From contig NZ_JBNNIX010000002.1 of NCBI RefSeq assembly GCF_050269735.1, positions 248,001 to 312,000 on the forward strand: DNA of 64,000 nucleotides, read 5' to 3'. The notes beneath the pieces are model-generated. The model was not told the DNA's origin, made no database searches, and saw only the letters and a program-made list of their open reading frames with translations. A program made the translations under genes and the position numbers. Source of the DNA: Paenisporosarcina sp050269735 (GTDB taxonomy: Bacteria > Bacillota > Bacilli > Bacillales_A > Planococcaceae). Shown one piece after another: positions 16,908-25,793 of the stretch; within the stretch, counting starts at the first letter, position 1, and the number at the start of each line of letters is the position of its first letter.

Positions 16908-17595
16908 GTTGTTTTACCAATGTGTCGGAAATAATTTCCCCGTCTCTCATCTCCACCTTGCGATTTGCGCGCTCCGCAAGCGACGGATCATGTGTGACAA
17001 AGAGAACGCCACACCCTTTCTCTTTGTTTAAGGAAAGAAGTAACTGGAAAATAATTTCGCCTGTATCCGTATCCAAATTTCCTGTTGGTTCATCGGCTAG
17101 TAACCATTTTGGTTCATGAACTAAAGCACGCGCAATAGCCACACGTTGTTGCTGTCCACCAGATAATTGAGAAGGTAAGGAATTTGATTTGTCTTTAAGA
17201 CCTACCAAGTCAAGCAGTTGCTCAGCACGTTGTTTTTTATCGTAGCTGACCTTCCTTCCAAACAAAGGAGCCATGATATTCTCAAGAGCGGTCAACGTGG
17301 GAATAAGATGAAACTGTTGAAAGATAAATCCAATGTTTTCAAAACGGAAATCGGCCAGTTTCTTGTTGTTCATTTGACTGATGGGTTGTTTTTCATAAAG
17401 CATTTCTCCTGCAGATGGAATATCAAGTGTTCCAACAATACTTAATAATGTTGATTTACCTGAACCTGATGGACCAATGACGGATACAAATTCTCCTTCA
17501 TTCAATGTCAAGTTCACATTTTTTAATGCGTAGGTTTCAATTCCATCGCCTTTAAATCGTTTCTCTATCTGTCTGCATTCGATTAAATTTTTCAA
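16900..17595 (-). CDS. ABC transporter ATP-binding protein, LolD/MacB type
   Basis: 231 residues. Walker A GPSGSGKST (41-49), Q-loop FIFQQFHL, signature LSGGQQQR (144-151), Walker B WLLADEP (about 163-169) and the H-loop VTHD are all intact. It belongs to the MacB/LolD/FtsE branch, which drives mechanotransmission through FtsX-type permeases and does not pump small molecules. TTG start at 17595 with GGGGGA upstream. It is the first gene of an operon with the permease-peptidase fusion. The partner suggests export or extraction of a peptide or lipoprotein coupled to proteolysis on the outer surface (inference). Confidence 0.92.
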   Translation of the reverse strand: MKNLIECRQIEKRFKGDGIETYALKNVNLTLNEGEFVSVIGPSGSGKSTLLSIVGTLDIPSAGEMLYEKQPISQMNNKKLADFRFENIGFIFQQFHLIPTLTALENIMAPLFGRKVSYDKKQRAEQLLDLVGLKDKSNSLPSQLSGGQQQRVAIARALVHEPKWLLADEPTGNLDTDTGEIIFQLLLSLNKEKGCGVLFVTHDPSLAERANRKVEMRDGEIISDTLVKQHA

Positions 17596-17741
17596 AGTTA
17601 ATCCCCCATATAGAATAATTTTTCTATTTCGTTTATTCTAAATATAACAAAGAGATTTATAATATCATATGTTTTTTGTATATTATGGAAATCCTTAGGT
17701 GTTTTAAATATATAAATGAAGAGAGACAAGAGGAGATTAAG

Positions 17742-18419
17742 ATGAATTCTACGAAAAGCGTTATTGAAAAATTAGGCATACATAAATACTCTACGAAATT
17801 AATCTTGAACAAGCCGGAAAATGTCCATGATTTTAACGAATTACACTATGATACGAACATAAAGGAAGCTCGCTACCAGTTCGTGTGCATCTTTACTTTT
17901 ACAATGGAAGATTTCACACAACAATTAAACACAGTCATTGAAAAGAATTTGATCGAAGACAATGGCTATCTGTATTTTGCTTATCCCAAAAAGAACAATC
18001 CAACCTATCAAGAATATATAGAACGCGATCGATTTTATGAAGATTTATCACTTGATGAAGATGGGTATGTGCGAAACAGTCAGATTAAATTTTCGCGCAT
18101 GGTCAGTCTAGATGAAACATTTACGATTGTCGGTTTGAAATCATTCCCAAAGAAACCGAAAAAAGCGGACAGCACAAAAAATAGCCAGTGTGTCGATGAC
18201 TATATCGAGTATGTCGACCATATTAAAGAGTATTTAAGCAACAAGGAAGATTTACTGAATGCCTATAACCAATTGACATACGGCTACCAAAAAGATTGGG
18301 CACGTTTTGTGTATAGTGCAAAACGAGTTGAAACCCAGGAAAAACGCTTACTGGAAATGGAGAACGTGCTTGGGGAAGGCTATAAGTCGATGGATTTATA
18401 TCGAAGAAAGAAAAAATAA
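17742..18419 (+). CDS. YdeI/OmpD-associated family protein
   Basis: 225 residues from an ATG at 17742 with AGAGGAG seven bases upstream. The C-terminal 60 residues (LNAYNQLTYGYQKDWARFVYSAKRVETQEKR...) match the YdeI/OmpD-associated domain, recognisable by the Y...K...I/V..AK..ET..KR pattern. The N-terminal half is less conserved and may be a DUF1801-like domain. Relatives are linked to bacteriocin resistance in some annotations, but the activity is unknown. The gene stands alone between two divergent/convergent minus-strand units. Confidence 0.65.
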   Translation: MNSTKSVIEKLGIHKYSTKLILNKPENVHDFNELHYDTNIKEARYQFVCIFTFTMEDFTQQLNTVIEKNLIEDNGYLYFAYPKKNNPTYQEYIERDRFYEDLSLDEDGYVRNSQIKFSRMVSLDETFTIVGLKSFPKKPKKADSTKNSQCVDDYIEYVDHIKEYLSNKEDLLNAYNQLTYGYQKDWARFVYSAKRVETQEKRLLEMENVLGEGYKSMDLYRRKKK

Positions 18420-18422
18420 TCG

Positions 18423-18472
18423 CAAAAAAGCGTACCTGAATGATTACTTCCAGGTACGCTTATTTATTTTTG
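18423..18472. terminator. Bidirectional terminator between the YdeI-like gene and rnz
   Basis: AAGCGTACCTG (18428-18438) pairs with CAGGTACGCTT (18451-18461), flanked by A-rich sequence to the left and T-rich to the right. The stem overlaps the last codons of rnz. Confidence 0.8.
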
Positions 18473-19407
18473 ATTCGTTTTAATTCATCTTGCTTCAATT
18501 CATATTCCGCAAAGTCTTCCGCTACATGGATGGAAGGAAAGATGGATAATCCTTGTTTTCGGAGTTCTTCAGCTTGGCTCGGTAAAAATCTAGCACTGAT
18601 ATGTTGAACAATAAGATGATTGGCTCCACTCTCTTTCGCAACTTGTGCTGCCTGCGTAATGGTTGAATGGCCATATGGTTTTGCCAGTTCTTCGGTACCA
18701 GCATCAAAGGTTGCTTCATGAATGACGATATCGACATCTCTGCTTAATTCGATCGATGCCTGGCAATACCGTGTATCCCCAAGAATACTTATAGAAAATC
18801 CTTTAACTGGCCCTGCGGTCACATCCTGACTTAAAACGGTTTGACCATTTTCTAAAACTACATCCTGCCCATTTTTAAGTTTTGCCAACAACGGTCCTTT
18901 CGGTACTCCCATTTCAACGGCTTTTTCGATTAATAACTGCGGAGGCAATGGTTTTTGAATGACTCGAAAGCCAAAACATGGAATGACATGGTGCAACAGT
19001 TTGGCTTCAACAGTAAATTGATCATCTTCAAAAATAATACCTTCTTTAATTTCGACAAAGTTCACTTTATACTGCAAAACGGTACGAGATATGCGAAGTG
19101 TCGTTGTAATCCACTCTTCGATTCCAATCGGCCCATAAATGGTCAATGGTTCTTGCCCGTCCATAAAAGAACGAGAACCCAGTAAGCCTGGCAATCCGAA
19201 AATATGATCCCCATGCAAATGGGTAATAAAAATTTTTTCGAGCTTTCTTGGCTTTAAGGTTGTGTGTAACATTTGATGCTGGGTCGCTTCACCGCAATCA
19301 AACAACCAGAACGTTCCTCTTTCTTGCATCAATTTTAATACGAGTGCGCTTGTATTTCGTTGTTTGGAAGGCATACCAGCGCCTGTGCCTAAAAATTGTA
19401 ATTCCAT
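18460..19407 (-). CDS. rnz: Ribonuclease Z
   Basis: 315 residues. A metallo-beta-lactamase-fold endonuclease that trims the 3' end of tRNA precursors lacking an encoded CCA. The metal-binding motif THLHGDH is at 62-68, with the later zinc ligands in LHHVIPCFGF, ILGDTRYC and HEATFDA, and a final H in YGHSTITQAAQVA/IVQHIS. The Bacillus-type flexible arm is present (residues about 150-190). It starts one base after the dinB stop, with AGGGAGAA inside dinB, so the two are coupled. The same dinB/yqjW-rnz pairing occurs in Bacillus. Confidence 0.95.
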   Translation of the reverse strand: MELQFLGTGAGMPSKQRNTSALVLKLMQERGTFWLFDCGEATQHQMLHTTLKPRKLEKIFITHLHGDHIFGLPGLLGSRSFMDGQEPLTIYGPIGIEEWITTTLRISRTVLQYKVNFVEIKEGIIFEDDQFTVEAKLLHHVIPCFGFRVIQKPLPPQLLIEKAVEMGVPKGPLLAKLKNGQDVVLENGQTVLSQDVTAGPVKGFSISILGDTRYCQASIELSRDVDIVIHEATFDAGTEELAKPYGHSTITQAAQVAKESGANHLIVQHISARFLPSQAEELRKQGLSIFPSIHVAEDFAEYELKQDELKRIKNK

Positions 19408-19408
19408 A

Positions 19409-20674
19409 TCACTTGTTCTCCCTGTCTTTGTGATCGTCTAAAAAGTCTTTACTGAAACTCGTCTTCGATTCATACGTCGGTTTTCTAGCTTGTGTATGAC
19501 CTCTTGTAATCATATCTTTGCCAAATTTTGATTGGAGCGTTTCCACTAGTTTCAATATAGGTTCTTCTTTTGCATGTTCTTCAAAATTGTAGATGGACAA
19601 TTGCTCGGTAAAGTCTACACGATCCACTACGTTGCTAACCGTCACGCCAAGCAGTCGGATTGGTTGACCATCCCAATTTTTCGTAAACAATGACCATGCC
19701 ACTTCAAAGATCTTATCTTTTTCATAAACCAAATTGCGAAACGACTGGCTTCGAGAAGAATTTCTCCAATCTGCATCCCGAATTTGAATGGAAACTGTAG
19801 GACCCGCAAGCCGCTTTGCTTCCAAACGGTTCGCTACTTTTGCACTCAATGTTTGAAACACTTTTCGCAACTCCATTAAATCGGTTTCGTCACTAGGAAG
19901 TGTTGTAGAGTTGCCCACACTTTTCGTGTCATATACGGAATCCGGGTCAACAATCCGGTCATCCTGACCATTTGCACGATTTTTCAATCGGATGCCATTC
20001 TTCCCAAGTGCTTCTTTCAATAAACCATCTTCAGCCTTTGCAATGTCGCCGATTGTGTTCAAACCGATACTGTTCAACTTTTTCCCCGTGCTCTCTCCAA
20101 CCCCATGCATGTCTAACACAGGTAATGGCCACAGAACTTTATCTATATCCCTCTTTCGAAGGACTGTAATTCCCATTGGCTTTTTTAGGTTCGACGCTGT
20201 TTTCGCTAAAAACTTGTTCGGAGCTATGCCAATCGAACAAGGCAAATCCAGCTCTTGCATTAATCTCATTTGAATATCCGCAGCAATTTGAAGTGCCGTC
20301 ATCGGGCTATCGATTTCTGTGACATCCATATACCCTTCATCGATCGAAACAGGTTCTACTTGTTTCGTGTACGTTCTTAATAAATCAAACATCGCACGTG
20401 ATGCTATTCGATAACGCTCAAAATTTGGTGGCAACAAAATCAGTTCAGGACATTTTCTTTTCGCTTCCCAAACACTCATCGTTGTATATACCCCACGGGC
20501 ACGGGCCTCATATGAACAAGTTACCAAAATCCCTCGTCGTTCTTTCGGATTTCCGGCTATGGCAATCGCTTTTCCTTTTAAGGATGGATCATACGATTGT
20601 TCAACTGACGCATAAAAACTATTCATATCGATATGAAAAATAATACGAGATTTATTGTGTTTTATTTCCGTCAT
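19409..20674 (-). CDS. dinB: DNA polymerase IV (Y family)
   Basis: 421 residues. Error-prone translesion polymerase. Catalytic acidic residues are present: Asp16 in HIDMNSFYASVE and Asp112/Glu113 in SIDEGYMDV. The palm, thumb (helix-hairpin-helix region LPVLDMHGVGESTGKKL) and little-finger domains follow in the normal order. The C-terminus continues past the little finger into a charged tail that may hold a clamp-binding site, but I see no clear QLxLF motif. No LexA box was identified upstream by eye. It is followed at once by rnz. Confidence 0.94.
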   Translation of the reverse strand: MTEIKHNKSRIIFHIDMNSFYASVEQSYDPSLKGKAIAIAGNPKERRGILVTCSYEARARGVYTTMSVWEAKRKCPELILLPPNFERYRIASRAMFDLLRTYTKQVEPVSIDEGYMDVTEIDSPMTALQIAADIQMRLMQELDLPCSIGIAPNKFLAKTASNLKKPMGITVLRKRDIDKVLWPLPVLDMHGVGESTGKKLNSIGLNTIGDIAKAEDGLLKEALGKNGIRLKNRANGQDDRIVDPDSVYDTKSVGNSTTLPSDETDLMELRKVFQTLSAKVANRLEAKRLAGPTVSIQIRDADWRNSSRSQSFRNLVYEKDKIFEVAWSLFTKNWDGQPIRLLGVTVSNVVDRVDFTEQLSIYNFEEHAKEEPILKLVETLQSKFGKDMITRGHTQARKPTYESKTSFSKDFLDDHKDRENK

Positions 20675-20712
20675 ATCTTCATCGCCTCTTCATGTACTGA
20701 ATTTAATCATAA

Positions 20713-20753
20713 CAAAAATCGAGACATCAGGTTATCCTGAAATCTCGATTTTA
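20713..20753 (-). terminator. Intrinsic terminator after the M20 peptidase gene
   Basis: AAAATCGAGA (20715-20724) pairs with TCTCGATTTT (20743-20752) around GGTTATCC. It lies just downstream of the 20762 stop codon and is T-tailed on both strands. Confidence 0.75.
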
Positions 20754-20761
20754 TCAGTACA

Positions 20762-21886
20762 TTAAGCTTTAATAGCCGAAACTTTAACAATTTCCACAAG
20801 TAAATCAGACAATTTCTCAAGTTCTTCGACTGGCATACGTTCATTTTTAGTATGAATTTCTTCGTATCCAACAGATAAGTTAACTGTTGGAATGCCGAAG
20901 CCAGCAATGATATTCGCATCACTTCCGCCACCACTTGTCCCAAGGTTTGGTGTGCGTCCAATATTTTTAACTGCTTGAATGGCAACTTGTGTCACATGTT
21001 CATCTTCACCGAAACGGAAGCCAGGATACATTAACTGAACATCAATTTCTGCTTTTCCACCCATTGCTGCAGCGGTCTCTTCAAATACTGTTTTCATATG
21101 AGCTGTTTGAGTATCCAATTTACCAGGCACAATAGAACGTGCTTCAGCAAGAATATCCACTTCATCACATACGATGTTTGTTGCACTGCCACCTTCGAAT
21201 CGTCCGATATTGGCTGTTGTTTCTTCGTCGATTCGACCTAATGTCATTTTCGCGATTGATTTAGCGGCGATGTTAATAGCAGAAATTCCTTTTTCCGGTG
21301 CTACACCTGCATGAGCTGTTTTGCCTAAAATTTTTGCCCGAATTTTTGCTTGATAAGGAGCCGCCGTAACGATTCCCCCAACTTTTCCATCTGAATCGAC
21401 CGCAAATCCATATTTAGCGGTAATCAAAGAAGCGTCCAATTGTTTTGCGCCTGCAAGTCCACTTTCTTCACCAGCAGTAATGATGAATTGAATGTCCCCA
21501 TGCTCAATGGATTCTTCTTTCAGACGTTTGACCATGTCGAATAACGCCGCAATACCTGCTTTATCGTCCGCGCCTAAAATCGTTGTTCCATCTGAATATA
21601 TATAGCCGTCTTCGCGAAGCTCAGGTTTGATGCCTTTTCCTGGTACTACAGTGTCCATATGTGTTGTGAAATAAATCGTATCAACATCTGAAAGAGTTCC
21701 TTTTAACGTTGCAATTAAATTGCCAGCACCATGGCCACTGCGTGCTGCCGAATCGTCTTCAATGACTTCGAAACCAAGCTCTTCCATTTTGCTTTTTAAG
21801 ATAGGGGCAATAATTTGCTCGTGTTTTGTTTCAGAATCTATTTGTACGAGTTCGAAAAACTCATCAATTAAACGTTGGTTTGTCAT
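20762..21886 (-). CDS. M20 family metallopeptidase (PepT-like, YqjE)
   Basis: 374 residues, a cytoplasmic dinuclear-zinc amino- or tripeptidase. Zinc and catalytic residues: HMD in FTTHMDTVVPG, DDKAG, EESG (general base and ligand) and a late H (SVGYEEIHTKNE). It has the typical dimerisation lid between residues about 180 and 290. Closest by layout to Bacillus YqjE rather than true PepT. It is 12 bases downstream of the carboxylase gene with AAAGGAG between, and forms a unit with mmdA and mce, so it may be expressed during amino acid use. Confidence 0.88.
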   Translation of the reverse strand: MTNQRLIDEFFELVQIDSETKHEQIIAPILKSKMEELGFEVIEDDSAARSGHGAGNLIATLKGTLSDVDTIYFTTHMDTVVPGKGIKPELREDGYIYSDGTTILGADDKAGIAALFDMVKRLKEESIEHGDIQFIITAGEESGLAGAKQLDASLITAKYGFAVDSDGKVGGIVTAAPYQAKIRAKILGKTAHAGVAPEKGISAINIAAKSIAKMTLGRIDEETTANIGRFEGGSATNIVCDEVDILAEARSIVPGKLDTQTAHMKTVFEETAAAMGGKAEIDVQLMYPGFRFGEDEHVTQVAIQAVKNIGRTPNLGTSGGGSDANIIAGFGIPTVNLSVGYEEIHTKNERMPVEELEKLSDLLVEIVKVSAIKA

Positions 21887-21898
21887 AATAAAACTCCT

Positions 21899-23446
21899 TT
21901 ATAATGGAATATTGCCATGTTTCTTGGCAGGTCGAGTTTCTTTTTTATTTCTCATCATATCCAGCGCCTGAATAAGTTTAATACGTGTATCGCGTGGATC
22001 GATTACATCATCCACCATTCCTCGAGCTGCAGCTACATAAGGATTTGCAAATTTTTCGCGATATTCCTCGATTTTTGTCGCGCGCGTTTGTTCGGGATTG
22101 TCGCTTTGCGCGATTTCCCGGGAAAAGATTACGTTCGCAGCCCCTTGTGGACCCATTACTGCAATCTCCGCATTTGGCCAAGAGAACACAAGATCAGCAC
22201 CGATGGATTTAGAGTTCAATGCCACGTATGCACCGCCATATGCTTTTCTTAAAATGACTGTCATCTTCGGAACCGTCGCTTCTGAGTAAGCATATAAAAT
22301 TTTCGCTCCGTGACGAATGATTCCTCCATGTTCTTGCTTAATTCCCGGGAAAAATCCGGTTACATCCTCAAAGGTGATGATTGGGATATTGAATGAATCG
22401 CAGAAACGGATAAACCTTGCTGCTTTATCCGAAGAATTGATATCCAGACCGCCAGCCATTACTTTCGGTTGGTTACATACTAATCCTACAACTTCACCTT
22501 TGATACGTGCCAGCCCAATTACCACATTACGTGCAAACTCTTTTTGGACTTCCATGAACGAGTCCTGATCCACCACTTGTTCAATAACCTTACGAATGTC
22601 ATAAGGACGAATGGCATCAAACGGGATGATATCTGTTAAATCAGGTCGATAATCATCCGCTTGGTCTGCTTCCAAACGAGGTGGTTTTTCATCGTTATTT
22701 TGTGGCAAGAAACTCAACAAATCTCTAACCTGTTTAAGTATTTCTTGTTCAGTATCAGCTCTGAAATGAGCATTCCCGCTAATGGCATTATGTACTTTTG
22801 AACCGCCCAAGTCCTCAGCAGATATTTTTTCTCCAGTTACGGTTTCAATAACTTTTGGACCGGTAATAAACATTTGACTAGTATTATCAACCATAAACAC
22901 AAAATCAGTAATTGCCGGTGAGTAGACGGCTCCACCAGCACATGGTCCCATAATGACAGATATCTGTGGGATGACGCCGGAATATATGGCATTGCGATAG
23001 AAAATATGACCATAACCATCAAGAGATACGACACCTTCTTGAATACGTGCACCACCAGAATCATTCAACCCGATAAAAGGTGCTCCATTTTTGGCTGCCA
23101 AGTCCATAACGTTGGCAATTTTCATCGCATGCATTTCACCAAGAGCCCCGCCAAATACAGTAAAGTCTTGTGAGAATAAATAAATGGCACGACCGTTTAC
23201 TTTTCCGTAACCTGTAACGACTCCGTCACCTGGCCCTTTTTGATTGGCCATGCCAAAGTCGACTGTACGGTGTTCAATGAATGGATTCAATTCAACAAAT
23301 GTTCCCGGATCCACCAATAGGTCGATGCGTTCACGTGCCGTTAGTTTTCCTTTTGCGTGCTGTTTTTCAATTCTATCGTCTCCGCCACCAAGTTCGATTT
23401 CACGCTTGCGATCATATAAATCACTGATTTTCTCATAAATGTCCAT
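21899..23446 (-). CDS. mmdA: Acyl-CoA carboxylase carboxyltransferase subunit (propionyl-/methylmalonyl-CoA type, YqjD)
   Basis: 515 residues. Two crotonase-like carboxyltransferase halves: the first has GGALGEMHA and NDSGGARIQEGV, the second has ITFEDVTGFFPG and RKAYGGAYVALNSK. This enzyme type interconverts propionyl-CoA and methylmalonyl-CoA. It abuts methylmalonyl-CoA epimerase, so it belongs to propionyl-CoA metabolism. No biotin carboxylase or biotin-carrier gene occurs in the window, so its partners must be elsewhere. Start GTG/ATG at 23446 is five bases after the epimerase stop. mmdA is used by analogy; pccB is equally valid. Confidence 0.9.
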   Translation of the reverse strand: MDIYEKISDLYDRKREIELGGGDDRIEKQHAKGKLTARERIDLLVDPGTFVELNPFIEHRTVDFGMANQKGPGDGVVTGYGKVNGRAIYLFSQDFTVFGGALGEMHAMKIANVMDLAAKNGAPFIGLNDSGGARIQEGVVSLDGYGHIFYRNAIYSGVIPQISVIMGPCAGGAVYSPAITDFVFMVDNTSQMFITGPKVIETVTGEKISAEDLGGSKVHNAISGNAHFRADTEQEILKQVRDLLSFLPQNNDEKPPRLEADQADDYRPDLTDIIPFDAIRPYDIRKVIEQVVDQDSFMEVQKEFARNVVIGLARIKGEVVGLVCNQPKVMAGGLDINSSDKAARFIRFCDSFNIPIITFEDVTGFFPGIKQEHGGIIRHGAKILYAYSEATVPKMTVILRKAYGGAYVALNSKSIGADLVFSWPNAEIAVMGPQGAANVIFSREIAQSDNPEQTRATKIEEYREKFANPYVAAARGMVDDVIDPRDTRIKLIQALDMMRNKKETRPAKKHGNIPL

Positions 23447-23451
23447 GTATT

Positions 23452-23871
23452 TTACCCCTTTAACCCGCTTTTATCACACAATTCATAAAGTACACCGTAA
23501 GAAGATTTTGGATGTAAGAATGCAACTTGAGCACCACCTGCTCCAATCTTCGGCTGTTCATTCAGTATTCGAACGCCTTTTTCACGAAGTTCATTCATCC
23601 GTTCTTCTATACCTTCTACCCCGAACGCAATATGGTGAATGCCTTCCCCTTTTTTCTCAATAAAAGTATGAATGGCACTTTGTTCAGACATCGGCTCTAA
23701 TAGCTCCAGTTTGACGTTACCTGCATCGATAAATGCTACACGAACCATTTCGGAAGCCACTTCTTCAATTTTCAAAACTGTTAAACCTAATATTTCTGTA
23801 TAATAAGGGATTGTTTCATCTAGATTTTTAACTGCAATGCCGATATGATCGACTTTTTTCAAAATAGCCAC
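23452..23871 (-). CDS. mce: Methylmalonyl-CoA epimerase (YqjC)
   Basis: 139 residues. Vicinal-oxygen-chelate fold with two beta-alpha-beta-beta-beta repeats. Metal ligands are visible: His in KVDHIGIAV, Gln/His in GIHHIAFGV, and Glu in LYELCDK. The enzyme converts (S)- to (R)-methylmalonyl-CoA, linking the adjacent carboxylase with the B12 mutase encoded at 27.4-31.2 kb. It is probably the first gene of an operon running mce-mmdA-M20 peptidase. Confidence 0.93.
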   Translation of the reverse strand: MAILKKVDHIGIAVKNLDETIPYYTEILGLTVLKIEEVASEMVRVAFIDAGNVKLELLEPMSEQSAIHTFIEKKGEGIHHIAFGVEGIEERMNELREKGVRILNEQPKIGAGGAQVAFLHPKSSYGVLYELCDKSGLKG

Positions 23872-23989
23872 ACCCTTCTGTTTTCTCCATCCTCTATTGT
23901 ACCGATTTCTTTTTGAAAACTCTACCTCTTGTGAATTTTTTCAAATTCTACTAAACTTAAGATTAGCTAGGGTAAAGGAGTTGTTTCGC

Positions 23990-24085
23990 GTGCGCAATGC
24001 AAATTTCCGCAAGTTTATCATTTATTTAATGATTATCATGATGGCTTTATCAAGTGTATTGTTTGGTTTAAGTTTATTCTTTTAA
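23990..24085 (+). CDS. prli42: Stressosome-associated protein Prli42
   Basis: 31 residues from a GTG at 23990 with AAAGGAG (23974-23980) nine bases upstream. The product, short basic start RNANFRKF, then IIYLMIIMMALSSVLFGLSLFF, matches the conserved layout of Prli42 (K-rich start, YLMI...MxLSxxLxGLSxF). In Listeria this single-helix protein ties the stressosome to the membrane and is needed to sense oxidative stress. It is easily missed because of its size. A terminator follows at once. Confidence 0.85.
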   Translation: MRNANFRKFIIYLMIIMMALSSVLFGLSLFF

Positions 24086-24087
24086 AA

Positions 24088-24131
24088 AAACAGCTTCGAA
24101 GGATTGTTATAACTCCTTCGAAGCTGTCTTT
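24088..24131. terminator. Bidirectional terminator
   Basis: ACAGCTTCGAAGGA pairs with TCCTTCGAAGCTGT, with A-rich and T-rich flanks. It ends prli42 (+), and the T8 run at its right overlaps the last codons of the convergent gene. Confidence 0.85.
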
Positions 24132-25099
24132 TTTTTCATTTTAAATCCAACAAAACTGCGTTTGATGTGCAAGTATTGATCCATCTCCTCGATGAATTGG
24201 TACAATGCCGCCATCGCCAGAAAGTTTTCATGATCTTTTGGTAATGGCATTTTCGCAAATTCTTCTTTAACTTCATCAAGTTTTGAGATAAATTTGTTAG
24301 CTGTATTACCGGAATGCACGTGATCTGCCAGTTCTTCCATAAAATCTGCGACAATGAAACAATGCGAAACATTGACTGGCAACGCAGTAATTTTCGGTAG
24401 CACTCTTTCGATTATTTCGAACTGTTGTTCGCGCATATCAAAGTATAGATAGTACAGATTTTGCCTACGATTTAAATGATTTTCAACATCCTGGTAAGCA
24501 AGAGCTTTTCCTTTTTCAATGACTTCAGATGCTTCTACAAGCTCTTTCCCATCCCAGTCAGACTCTCCATTTCTCAAATAAAAAGCAATTTCATGGAATA
24601 TTTTCGAGTACAGGGACTCAATTTCCAAACGAAAGTTTTTTAAATCCTTGTCAATGGACGGCATGTACGTGTTAACTAGTAGTGCCACGCCAAAACCAAC
24701 AGCCATTAATTGAGCTTCATTCCACAACAGTGACCATGTCAATTCTTTGGAGTCGAATAAATGAAGAAGGATGACAACGCTCGAAACAAAGCCATCTTGA
24801 AATCTTAAAGAAACAAGAGTTGGAATAAATAATATTAAAATAAGACCAAAAACGAGTGGATGATACGCGATTCCTTCAAAAAAGACGAAAGCAAATCCCA
24901 CACCGATGATGCTCGCAATAATGCGGGAATATACGGCACGGACGGACTTCCGTTTCGTTGGCTGAATGCACAAAACGGTCAAAATAAAGGCAGAACTGTA
25001 ATAGTCTAAGTTTAAAAACATGGCAATGAGCATGGCAATACTTGCACCAACAGCCGTCTTTAATGTCCGATAACCGATTTTAAATCGTCGGAAATTCAT
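24107..25099 (-). CDS. Aromatic acid exporter family protein (YqjA-like)
   Basis: About 330 residues from the ATG at 25099 (MNFRRFKIGYRTLKTAVGA); this is preferred over the upstream ATG because it matches the usual N-terminus. Residues 10-150 hold about six membrane helices of the ArAE/FUSC class (AVGASIAMLIAMF, IIASIIGVGFAFVFF, and others). The C-terminal half is a cytoplasmic helical domain (DUF939-C type) ending in a basic tail. Proposed role: efflux of organic acids; the substrate is unknown. Same position as yqjA relative to yqjC/yqjD in B. subtilis. Confidence 0.85.
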   Translation of the reverse strand: MNFRRFKIGYRTLKTAVGASIAMLIAMFLNLDYYSSAFILTVLCIQPTKRKSVRAVYSRIIASIIGVGFAFVFFEGIAYHPLVFGLILILFIPTLVSLRFQDGFVSSVVILLHLFDSKELTWSLLWNEAQLMAVGFGVALLVNTYMPSIDKDLKNFRLEIESLYSKIFHEIAFYLRNGESDWDGKELVEASEVIEKGKALAYQDVENHLNRRQNLYYLYFDMREQQFEIIERVLPKITALPVNVSHCFIVADFMEELADHVHSGNTANKFISKLDEVKEEFAKMPLPKDHENFLAMAALYQFIEEMDQYLHIKRSFVGFKMKKKTASKEL

Positions 25100-25238
25100 A
25101 ATACACCAACTTTCGAAAAGAAAAGTGATTTTTCTTACAGTGTAATCATTTGTTAAACACTTAGTAATTTTATTTAGCACCATAAATAAATTCTGTATTA
25201 AAATGAGCAGAAATTTTTAAAAATAGCTCAATTTAAAC

Positions 25239-25570
25239 GATATTGTTGATTTTCGTTCCATGCGGACGCTTTCCGCGGGCGGTCCACTAGCCTCCTCATT
25301 CGCGGTGCTCACTGCGGGGTCTAGTTTGGACACGCTGATTCCGCTGGAGTCGCCGCATTCTACTACAATCATTAAAGTAAACAGGCGAATGACTTAACTT
25401 ACGATCTAGTGATATGAAGCATCTCTGCGACGAGTAATCGCAGGAGCCAAAACAGTGAAGACTCCTGCGGGAACAGCGAAGTGCTGAAATCCACTCGGAC
25501 ATTAAGTCCGAGTTAGTTCGGCGCAAGCCCGCGGAAAGCGTAGCTGTTTTGCGGAATATCAACAACAACA
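25239..25570. repeat. MITE-like intergenic element with terminal inverted repeats
   Basis: The left end has TGTTGATTTTCG then ACGCTTTCCGCGGGC (25266-25280); the right end has GCCCGCGGAAAGCGT (25528-25542) then ATATCAACAACA. The 15-base inner arms are perfect inverse complements. The interior is GC-richer than its surroundings and has no convincing gene. The same GCGGACGCTTTCCGCGGGC end is, from memory, frequent between genes in Bacillales. The rest of 25100-25793 holds only a terminator and a weak 38-codon frame (25635-25749). Confidence 0.7.
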
Positions 25571-25761
25571 TTTATCATAGCCTTAAAAATAAATAGAATG
25601 CATTTGCGATCCTAGCAACCCGGAGGAAAGAATTTGTCCAAAGAAGTTTTGTTCATATTTTTGGCAACGAAGCTCACGAAGTTGGCTCATTCGGAACGTG
25701 GGGCAACCGAAAACCACAAAACAATAAAGTTTAACAATGCCAACCTATAAATAGAGTAGAA

Positions 25762-25788
25762 AAAAGAGCACTGACTAAGTGCTCTTCC
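25762..25788 (-). terminator. Intrinsic terminator after the bacilliredoxin gene
   Basis: AAGAGCACT-GACT-AAGTGCTCTT, a 9-bp stem, with A-rich sequence at its left (T-rich on the minus strand). It lies right after the stop codon of the 25794 gene. Confidence 0.75.
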
Positions 25789-25793
25789 TTTCC

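Noticed and set aside
25296..25571. 91-codon minus-strand frame inside the MITE-like element
   Set aside because: Arg/Ser-rich translation of a GC-rich repeat without a ribosome site; no protein-like pattern.
25635..25749. 38-codon plus-strand frame from a TTG with GGAGG upstream
   Set aside because: The ribosome site is good, but the product has no recognisable features and the codon choice looks random. It lies next to a repeat element.
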